Of a DNA stretch of 64,000 nt, positions 53,800 to 61,095 are shown in pieces. The notes beneath the pieces were generated by a model. It did no database searches, was not told the origin of the DNA, and saw only the letters and a program-made list of their open reading frames with translations. Source of the DNA: Pseudomonas sp. DTU_2021_1001937_2_SI_NGA_ILE_001 (GTDB lineage Bacteria > Pseudomonadota > Gammaproteobacteria > Pseudomonadales > Pseudomonadaceae); assembly GCF_032463525.1 (NCBI RefSeq), contig NZ_CP135971.1:2976001-3040000 (forward strand). The letters run 5' to 3'. Made by a program: the position numbers and the translations under genes. The first letter of the stretch is position 1, and the number at the start of each line of letters is the position of its first letter.

Positions 53800-55089
53800 T
53801 CAGCGCTGGCGAAGCTGTCGCTGAATGGCCAGGAGGGTGATCAGGCTGAGCAGGCCGGTAGCCAGCAGATAGAAACTTGGTGCCAGCTTGTTGCCGCTGG
53901 TGCCGATCAGCCAGGCCACGAAGAACGGCGTGAAGCTGCCGAAGACCGTGGTGCCGATGTTGTAGCTCAAGGCCATGCCCGTGGCGCGGACCTGGGTGGG
54001 GAAGAGTTCGGACATCAGCGCTGGCAGGCCGCCGAAATACACGGCCTTGAGCACGCTCATCCAGAACAGCACGGCCAGCAAGGCACCGAGGGTCGGGTGC
54101 GCAGCGAGCCAGGAGAACGCCGGATAGATGCTGGCGATGAAGATCAGCGCCGCCCAGAACATGATGCGGGTGCGGCCGAACACATCGGACAGGTGACCGA
54201 TGAAGGGCGTGAGCAGGGTCAGCACCAGGCCACTGAGCAGCGTGCCGGCAAAACCGATGGAGGCGGTCAGGCCGAGCTGTTTCACCGCGTAAGTGGGCAT
54301 GTAGATGATCACGTAGCTCACCGAGGTCGACAGCACCAGGGCACCGATGGCCAGCAGCATGCGGTACTTGTGATCGCGCAACAGCGCACCGGCCGGCGCG
54401 TGTTCGGGCTCGCTCTTCTGGAACTCGCTGGCTTCGTCGATATGGCGGCGGATATACAGGCCGATCGGGCCGATCAGCAGGCCAAACAGAAAGGGAATGC
54501 GCCAGCCCCAGGACTCCAGCTGCTCGACCGTCAGGTAACTGCTGAGCAGCAGGCCGAAGCCCGACGCCAGCAGGCCACTGATGCCCTGGCTGGCGAACAT
54601 GAAGCTGGAGATCAGCCCCTTGCGCTCAGGGGCGTGCTCCACCAGCAGGGCCGTGGCGCTGCCGAACTCGCCACCGGCGGAAAAACCCTGGATCAGGCGG
54701 GCGGCGAAGATGCCGATCGGCGCCAGCAGACCAATGCTGGCGTAGGTGGGCATGATCGCGATCAGGAAAGTGCCCAGCATCATCAGCCAGATGGATACCA
54801 GCATGGCCGCCTTGCGTCCTACGCGGTCGGCGTAGGAACCAAGGACGATGGCGCCCAGCGGACGGATCAGATAGGAAACGGCGAAGGTACCGAGCGCCAG
54901 CAGCAGCGATACGGTTTCGTCACTGGTAGGAAAGAACAGCTTGGAGATGGTCATGGCGAAAAAGCCATAGACGATCAGGTCGAACCACTCCAGGGCATTG
55001 CCAATGGATGAGGCGATGACCAGCTTGTACAGCTTGCTCCTGGGCATACGTCCGGCCACAGGCGATGTCGTCATCTGCGCAGTTGTCAT
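53800..55089 (-). CDS. MHS-family metabolite:H+ symporter (MFS)
   Basis: A 429-residue MFS transporter of the metabolite:H+ symporter branch (ProP, KgtP, ShiA-like). Motifs: IASSIGNALEWFDLIVYGFF, AVSYLIRPLGAIVLGSYADR, VGRKAAMLVSIWLM, LIQGFSAGGEFGSATALLVE and ESWGWRIPFLFGLLIGPIGL. Twelve helices are predicted. Substrates of the family are carboxylates or small zwitterions. GGAG precedes the ATG at 55089. Together with the OprD porin, the LysR regulator and the M20 peptidase it makes up a small catabolic uptake cluster. Confidence 0.93.
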   Translation of the reverse strand: MTTAQMTTSPVAGRMPRSKLYKLVIASSIGNALEWFDLIVYGFFAMTISKLFFPTSDETVSLLLALGTFAVSYLIRPLGAIVLGSYADRVGRKAAMLVSIWLMMLGTFLIAIMPTYASIGLLAPIGIFAARLIQGFSAGGEFGSATALLVEHAPERKGLISSFMFASQGISGLLASGFGLLLSSYLTVEQLESWGWRIPFLFGLLIGPIGLYIRRHIDEASEFQKSEPEHAPAGALLRDHKYRMLLAIGALVLSTSVSYVIIYMPTYAVKQLGLTASIGFAGTLLSGLVLTLLTPFIGHLSDVFGRTRIMFWAALIFIASIYPAFSWLAAHPTLGALLAVLFWMSVLKAVYFGGLPALMSELFPTQVRATGMALSYNIGTTVFGSFTPFFVAWLIGTSGNKLAPSFYLLATGLLSLITLLAIQRQLRQR

Positions 55090-55309
55090 TCAAGGTTCTC
55101 CGGCTTCTTGTAAGGGCAGGGTCTTCAGCCCCGCCTCGGGCTGGCGGTGTGTCAACCTTGAAGCGATGGTAGGGAGGTCCTACCTTTCCCACAATTATGC
55201 ATTTCAGAAGCAAACCTTGCCGTGGCAGCAAAGCCGGAGCGCAACATTTTGCATCGTTGAGCGGATTTGGTGCCTGGCCGTGCAGGCGGAAAAACGGCCA
55301 AGCTGCGGG

Positions 55310-57388
55310 CTAGAGCGCCAGCATCAATCCCGACAGGCGCTTGACCTTGCGCTGTACCGCCTGCTCGAACACACCCGGGCGGGGTTCGATAAGGCTGAAC
55401 CAGCGCCGCGCCCGGGTGATGCCGGTGTAGATCAGCTCTTTGGTCAGCACCGGATTCAAGGCTTCGGGCAAGATCAACGCGGTGTGCGCGAACTCCGAGC
55501 CTTGGGATTTGTGCACCGTCATGGCGTAGACGGTTTCGACATCATTGAGCCGGCTGGGCAGAATCAGCCGCACCCCACCGCTGCCATCGTTACGCGCGAA
55601 GGCCACGCGCAGCACCTGGCGGCTGTCGCCTTCTCGTTCCGGAACGCGCAGGGCGATGCCGATGTCGCCGTTCATCAGACCCAGGCCGTAATCGTTGCGG
55701 GTCATCAGTACAGGCCGCCCCTCATACCACTGTTCGCCATCGATCAGCCCGGCATTGAACAACGCCGCCGTGATGCGCTGGTTGAGCCCCTCGACACCCC
55801 AAGGCCCTTTGCGCACCGCGCAGAGCAGCTGGAATTCGTCGAATGCCTGCAGCACCTCACGGGCCCAGACCGTCCAGCAGGGGTCAGAGAGATCGGTGCC
55901 CGCTGCCGGTCGCTGCACCGCCAGCAAGTCCAGGTAGTGGCGGTAGCCCTGGGGGCGCTCGCCTTCCAGGCCGTGCCCGTCAAGCACCAGGCGCTCCAGG
56001 CTGCCATCGGGCTGGTTGTCCAGGCGGCACAGGTAGAGGTCGGAATGACTGTTGGCCGCCAGCAGCTCGCGGGCCTTGCCGGCCTGCTGCTGGTTGACCA
56101 ACCTGGCCAGTTGGCCGATGCCACTGCCCTGGCCGAAGCGTCGTGAGTGCCGCAGCATCACCACCTGCTGGGCCAGCGCATGCCGGGTGGCATCACCTTC
56201 CTGCAGGCCGCTGGCAGCGAGGTTTTCGCCGCTCACCGACTCCAGCCAGGCGCGGGTCTGCGGGCTGTACAGGCCAACCTCGGCGTCGCGGCACAGGTCA
56301 CCCAGCACGGCGCCGGCCTCCACCGAAGCCAGCTGGTCCTTGTCGCCCAGCAGCACCATGCGGGCATGGGGCGGCAAGGCATCGAGCAGGTTGGCCATCA
56401 TTTCCAGGTCGATCATCGAGGCTTCGTCGACCACCAGCACATCCAGTTGCAACGGGTTGCCCGCGTGATGGCGGAAGTGCCGGGTGCCGGGACGGCTGCC
56501 CAGCAGGCGATGCACGGTGGTGACCTCACTGGGGATCTTGTCGCGCACGGATTCATCGACGCTCAGCTGGCGTACTTGCTGGCTGATGGACTCGGTCAGC
56601 CGCGCTGCCGCCTTGCCGGTGGGTGCCGCGAGGCGAATACGCAGCGGCTGGCCGCTTTCCACGGCCGGTGCCTGCAACAACGCCAGCAGGCGCACCACCG
56701 TGGTGGTCTTGCCAGTGCCTGGCCCGCCGGTGATGATGCTGAACGCGCGGCGGGTGGCCAGGGCGCAGGCCAGCTTCTGCCAGTCGATCTGTTCGGCGGG
56801 CTGGCCGAACAGCGTATCCAGGCGCTGGCGCAGATCGGCTGGCGGCTCTTGCGCTTGCCCCAGGCGCCGGTGCAGCACCGCGTCGATGCGCCGCTCGTAA
56901 TTCCAGTAGCGGCGCAGGTACAGGCGCCGCTCGGCGAGGACCAACGGCCGACGCTGCTGCTCGGGGTCAGGGGTCTGCGCCGCCGCCACCAGCGGGCTGT
57001 CGGCCAGCACCTGGCACCAGGCCGCGCCATCGAGCCCGCCCAGCAACTGCGAGGGCAACAGCATCGGGCTACTCTGCAGATCACCTTCCGGCGGCAGTGA
57101 CAGGGCGAAGTCCGGCTTATCAAGCGTCTCGAACAGGTCCAGGCATACATGCCCGTGCCCCAGCTGGTGGCTGGTCAGTGCGGCGGCCAGCAGCACGCGC
57201 GGATCGGCCGACGGGTCAAGGCTGGCCAGAAAGGCCACGAAAGCCCGGTCCAGGGCACGCAGCCAGCCCCGCTCGGTCCAGCGGTCGAGCAGGCTCAGCA
57301 AGTCGTCGACGCGGGCCAGCGGTGCCAGGTGACTCAAGCCATCGGCCTGCAAGGGCGTCGGCAACAGGTGGGCAAGGGTACGGCTCAT
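55310..57388 (-). CDS. recD: Exodeoxyribonuclease V alpha subunit (RecD)
   Basis: A 692-residue superfamily 1B helicase of the RecBCD complex, moving 5' to 3'. The P-loop ITGGPGTGKTTTVVRLLALL is at about residue 218; helicase motifs include APTGKAAARLTESI, DVLVVDEASMIDLEMM, LLGDKDQLASVEAG, VYAMTVHKSQGSEF and ELIYTGITRARRW. The N-terminal ~200 residues are the RecB-contacting domain. Its ATG overlaps the recB stop by four bases, completing a recC-recB-recD operon. No terminator was seen before the MHS gene start further left. Confidence 0.96.
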   Translation of the reverse strand: MSRTLAHLLPTPLQADGLSHLAPLARVDDLLSLLDRWTERGWLRALDRAFVAFLASLDPSADPRVLLAAALTSHQLGHGHVCLDLFETLDKPDFALSLPPEGDLQSSPMLLPSQLLGGLDGAAWCQVLADSPLVAAAQTPDPEQQRRPLVLAERRLYLRRYWNYERRIDAVLHRRLGQAQEPPADLRQRLDTLFGQPAEQIDWQKLACALATRRAFSIITGGPGTGKTTTVVRLLALLQAPAVESGQPLRIRLAAPTGKAAARLTESISQQVRQLSVDESVRDKIPSEVTTVHRLLGSRPGTRHFRHHAGNPLQLDVLVVDEASMIDLEMMANLLDALPPHARMVLLGDKDQLASVEAGAVLGDLCRDAEVGLYSPQTRAWLESVSGENLAASGLQEGDATRHALAQQVVMLRHSRRFGQGSGIGQLARLVNQQQAGKARELLAANSHSDLYLCRLDNQPDGSLERLVLDGHGLEGERPQGYRHYLDLLAVQRPAAGTDLSDPCWTVWAREVLQAFDEFQLLCAVRKGPWGVEGLNQRITAALFNAGLIDGEQWYEGRPVLMTRNDYGLGLMNGDIGIALRVPEREGDSRQVLRVAFARNDGSGGVRLILPSRLNDVETVYAMTVHKSQGSEFAHTALILPEALNPVLTKELIYTGITRARRWFSLIEPRPGVFEQAVQRKVKRLSGLMLAL

Positions 57389-60300
57389 GCGGGTTCTCCT
57401 GCGCGCTGCGGCATCGGCAAGCGGCCCTGGAACAACAGGTCAAGGTCTTCGATCAGTTCACGCGGCGGCCGGGCATGGAACACGCCCTGCCCCGGCGCAC
57501 GGCTGCCACGCAGGAACAGGTACAGCGCGCCGCCCATGTGGCGGTCGTAGTCGTAGTCGGCCAGGCGCGCCTTGAGCTGGCGATGCAAGGCCAGCAGGTA
57601 AAGCACGTACTGCAGGTCGTAGCGGTGTTCGAGGATCGCCGTTTCCATGGCCTGCGGCGCATAGGCGCTGTCGTCCGCACCCAGCCAGTTGGATTTGTAG
57701 TCGGCCACGTAATAGCGGCCGTCATGCTCGAAGGTCAGGTCGATGAAGCCCTTGAACATGCCGTTGAGGGCGGCCGTCTGCACAGCCGGGCGTGGTGCAT
57801 TGGCGTGGGTGTGCTGGCGCACCAGGCTATCCAGGCGCTGTACGTCGACGCGGTGGCTGGCGAACCAGAACTCCATTTCCACCCGGTACTGGTTGGGCTG
57901 GTCGAGGTTGCACAAGGCCACCGGTGGTGTCTGCGGCCCCAGCGGCAGGGGCATGCCCAGCAGGTCCACCAGCCAGTCGCCCAGCGGCGTGATCCAGGCG
58001 CTCCAGCCGCGTCGCTCACAGCGCTTGGCCACGGTCTGGAGCAGGCCGTTAGGGGTTCGCTGCGGGTCCGCCGCCACCTCGGCGAAGCCTTCTCTGCCCG
58101 CCCACTCCAACAGGCCGTGCAGGAAGGTGCCGGGGTTGGGACCGCGAGGAAAGCGGTGGATGTCGCTGACGCCGGGCACCGGCTCGCGGGCGGCCTGAGG
58201 GTCGGGGCGGTCGTCATCGAAGAGCTTTTGCGCCAGCGGCGTGTCCGGTGCGCTGTCACTGCCGGCGACCATGCCATCGCCCAGGCGCAAGGCACTGTAG
58301 GAAGCGATCCACCAGTGCTCCGCCGCCTTGCGCCGCGCACTGAGCGCCTTGATCGGCCCGCTCTGCACGCGCACGGGCGTGAAGGGCTCGTCGTTGGCCT
58401 GGGGCAGTGCCTGCACTGAAATCGCACGGCTGGGCGCGGCCAGGGCCAGCAGCCACTCGTCGAGTTCCTGGCTGTCACGCAGCGGCGCTCCGCCGCCGAG
58501 CAGGTAGCCCAGCGCCGAGCGGTGCAACTGCGAGAGCTTGCTCGCGCCGCGCTTGAGGTCAGCCACCCCCAGCCAGCAGGCATGCACCGAACGGGTCAGG
58601 GCCACGTAGAGCAGCCGCAGGTCTTCGGCCAGACGCTCGTCGTCGGCACGCTCGACCAGTTCTGCGGTGGCTTGCAGGCTGAAGTGCAGCCGGCCTTCAT
58701 CGTCGTGGAATTGCAACGGCAAGCGGCTGCCGTCCACCGGTTTGCTGGAACAGATGAACGGCAGGAACACCAAGGGGTATTCCAGGCCCTTGGATTTGTG
58801 GATGGTGACCACCTTGACCAGTTGCTCGTCGCTTTCCAGGCGCAAAATCTGCTCTTCGCCGGTCTGCCCGCCCAAGGCCAGTTGCTCGGTCAGGTAACGC
58901 ACCAGTGCCTGCTCGCCATCCAGCTCGCCAGAGGCCTGCTGCAACAGCTCGGACAGGTGCAGCAGGTTGGTCAGTACGCGTTCGCCGTCGCTGCGGGCCA
59001 TGAGCGTCTGCGGCAGGCCGAAGTCGTGCAGCAGGCGGCGCAGCATCGGCAGCACGCCCTGCTGGCGCCACAGCATCCGCAGGCCACGGAACTGCATGAC
59101 ACGCCGTTCCCAGGCCAGTTCGTCGTGGTTGAGGCGTTCCAGCTCGGCCAGCGGCAAGGCCAGGGTGATGCTCGCCAGCGCAGCGCGCAGCACTCGCTCG
59201 GCGTCCGGCTCGACACAGGCCTTGAGCCAGGCCAGCAGGTCGTGGGCCTCTTGGGCGGCGAACACCGAGTCTTTGTCCGACAGGTATACGCTGCGGACGT
59301 TGCGCGCTGCCAGCGCAGCCCTGATGGCCTGGGCCTCCTGGCCGTCGCGCACGAGGATGGCGATGTCGGCCGGCAGCACACCGCGCAGTGCTTCGCCGGG
59401 GCGGACAAAACCTACGGTGCCCTGCTGGCCGCCGCTGAGCAACGCGACGATGGCACTGGCACAGGCCGCCGCCAGTTGCTGGCGATAGGCGGCGCCGGAC
59501 ACCGGTTCGTCACCCGCCCAGTGCCAGACCGTCAAGGCGTCGAGTGGCTGGCCCTGCACCTCCAGACGCTCCTTGCGCCCCTGAGCCAAAACCGGGCTGA
59601 ACGGCACCGGGTTGTCGCCCTGCTCGCGAAACAGAAAGGCACCACGGCCCTGTTCTCGGGTTTCGGCGTGCAGGAACACTTGGTTGGCGGCTTCGACCAT
59701 CGCCGTACTGGAGCGGAAGTTGGTATCCAGCGTGTGCCAGCGGCCAGCAGTGGCGCGGCGGGCGCGCAGGTAGGTATGAATGTCGGCGCCACGGAAGGCG
59801 TAGATCGCCTGCTTGGGGTCGCCGATGAGGAACAGGCCGGTTTGCGGGTCGTTGTCCTCCAGGCGATAGATGCTGTCGAAGATACGGTACTGGACCGGGT
59901 CGGTGTCCTGGAATTCGTCGATCAGCGCGACCGGAAACTGCTCGCGAATCAGACTGGCCAGGCGCTCGCCAGCGGCACCGGTCAGGGCGCTGTCCAGGCG
60001 CAACAGCATGTCGTCGAAGCCCATCTCGGCGCGGCGACGCTTTTCGCTTTCGAAGCGTGCGCCCACCCAACGCGCCGCATGCTGCAGCAACTCGACATCG
60101 GGGCTGGGCAGGTTGTCCAGCGCGTCCTTGAGGCTTCGCATGGCCTCGAAGGCCGGGTGTACCGGAGGCTCGGCCTTCCAGGCATCAGCGATGCCGTCCG
60201 GAGTCAGGCGGGTGAAGCCGCTCCCCAGTTCCAGCTGCTCCTGGGCGGGGTCGGCCGCCCAGGTCGCGAGTTTTTCCAACCAGGACCGGTAGTAGTTCTC

Positions 60301-61095
60301 GCGAATCTTGTTGCCATTGACCTGCTTGGCCGCCACCGCCGCCTGGAACAGCTCGAACAGCTGCGGCACCCAGTCGACCCAGGGCGCCTTGAGCGCCTGC
60401 AAGGCGGCCTGCCGGCGCTCCAGTGCCTCGTCGATCAACTGCGCCGGATCCTGTTCCAGCGGTTTGAGTTCGCGGCCGAACAGGCCACGTACGCGTCGCA
60501 GCAGTGCATCCGGCCCACCCCAGTTTTCCCGTACCCACGCCAGGGATGCCCCGCTCATGGGGTAGCAGAAGCGTCGCCAGTAATCGCGCAGCACTTCTCC
60601 CAGCAGTTCGCTGTGGTCGGTTTCCAGGCTCTGGGTGAACAGGCTGCCGCTGTCGAAGGCGTGTTCGCGCAGCATGCGCTGGCACCAGCTGTGGATGGTC
60701 GACACCGCCGCTTCGTCCATCCATTGCGCGGCGATGTCCAGGCGACTGGCGCACGCGGCCCATTGCTCGGGCGCGAAGTCATCGCGCAGTTCGGCGATCA
60801 GCGCATCGGGAGCGGCGATTTCGTCGCGGAAGAAGCGCGCCGCTTCCGCCAGGCGCGTACGAATACGGTCGCGCAGCTCCTTGGTGGCGGCGTCGGTGAA
60901 GGTCACCACGAGGATCTGTGGCGGCAGCAGTTCACGACCGAAGCCGCTGGACTCATCGCCATGTCCCAGCACCAGGCGCAGGTAGAGCGCGGAAATGGTG
61001 AAGGTCTTGCCAGTGCCGGCGCTGGCTTCGATGAGCTGGCTGCCGCGCAGCGGAAAGCGCAGTGCCAAGGGACGAGAGGCCGCTGAGGTATTCAT
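57385..61095 (-). CDS. recB: Exodeoxyribonuclease V beta subunit (RecB)
   Basis: A 1236-residue UvrD-like helicase/nuclease, the catalytic subunit of RecBCD. The Walker A motif is LIEASAGTGKTFTISALYLR (near residue 25), followed by ILVVTFTDAATKELRDRIR, STIHSWCQRMLREHAF, LIDEFQDTDPVQYRIFDSI, LIGDPKQAIYAFRGADIHTY and VVTIHKSKGLEYPLVFLPF. The C-terminal nuclease domain retains FIDLTFEHDGRYYVADYKSN. All motifs are intact. It overlaps both recC (stop) and recD (start) by four bases. Confidence 0.97.
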   Translation of the reverse strand: MNTSAASRPLALRFPLRGSQLIEASAGTGKTFTISALYLRLVLGHGDESSGFGRELLPPQILVVTFTDAATKELRDRIRTRLAEAARFFRDEIAAPDALIAELRDDFAPEQWAACASRLDIAAQWMDEAAVSTIHSWCQRMLREHAFDSGSLFTQSLETDHSELLGEVLRDYWRRFCYPMSGASLAWVRENWGGPDALLRRVRGLFGRELKPLEQDPAQLIDEALERRQAALQALKAPWVDWVPQLFELFQAAVAAKQVNGNKIRENYYRSWLEKLATWAADPAQEQLELGSGFTRLTPDGIADAWKAEPPVHPAFEAMRSLKDALDNLPSPDVELLQHAARWVGARFESEKRRRAEMGFDDMLLRLDSALTGAAGERLASLIREQFPVALIDEFQDTDPVQYRIFDSIYRLEDNDPQTGLFLIGDPKQAIYAFRGADIHTYLRARRATAGRWHTLDTNFRSSTAMVEAANQVFLHAETREQGRGAFLFREQGDNPVPFSPVLAQGRKERLEVQGQPLDALTVWHWAGDEPVSGAAYRQQLAAACASAIVALLSGGQQGTVGFVRPGEALRGVLPADIAILVRDGQEAQAIRAALAARNVRSVYLSDKDSVFAAQEAHDLLAWLKACVEPDAERVLRAALASITLALPLAELERLNHDELAWERRVMQFRGLRMLWRQQGVLPMLRRLLHDFGLPQTLMARSDGERVLTNLLHLSELLQQASGELDGEQALVRYLTEQLALGGQTGEEQILRLESDEQLVKVVTIHKSKGLEYPLVFLPFICSSKPVDGSRLPLQFHDDEGRLHFSLQATAELVERADDERLAEDLRLLYVALTRSVHACWLGVADLKRGASKLSQLHRSALGYLLGGGAPLRDSQELDEWLLALAAPSRAISVQALPQANDEPFTPVRVQSGPIKALSARRKAAEHWWIASYSALRLGDGMVAGSDSAPDTPLAQKLFDDDRPDPQAAREPVPGVSDIHRFPRGPNPGTFLHGLLEWAGREGFAEVAADPQRTPNGLLQTVAKRCERRGWSAWITPLGDWLVDLLGMPLPLGPQTPPVALCNLDQPNQYRVEMEFWFASHRVDVQRLDSLVRQHTHANAPRPAVQTAALNGMFKGFIDLTFEHDGRYYVADYKSNWLGADDSAYAPQAMETAILEHRYDLQYVLYLLALHRQLKARLADYDYDRHMGGALYLFLRGSRAPGQGVFHARPPRELIEDLDLLFQGRLPMPQRAGEPA

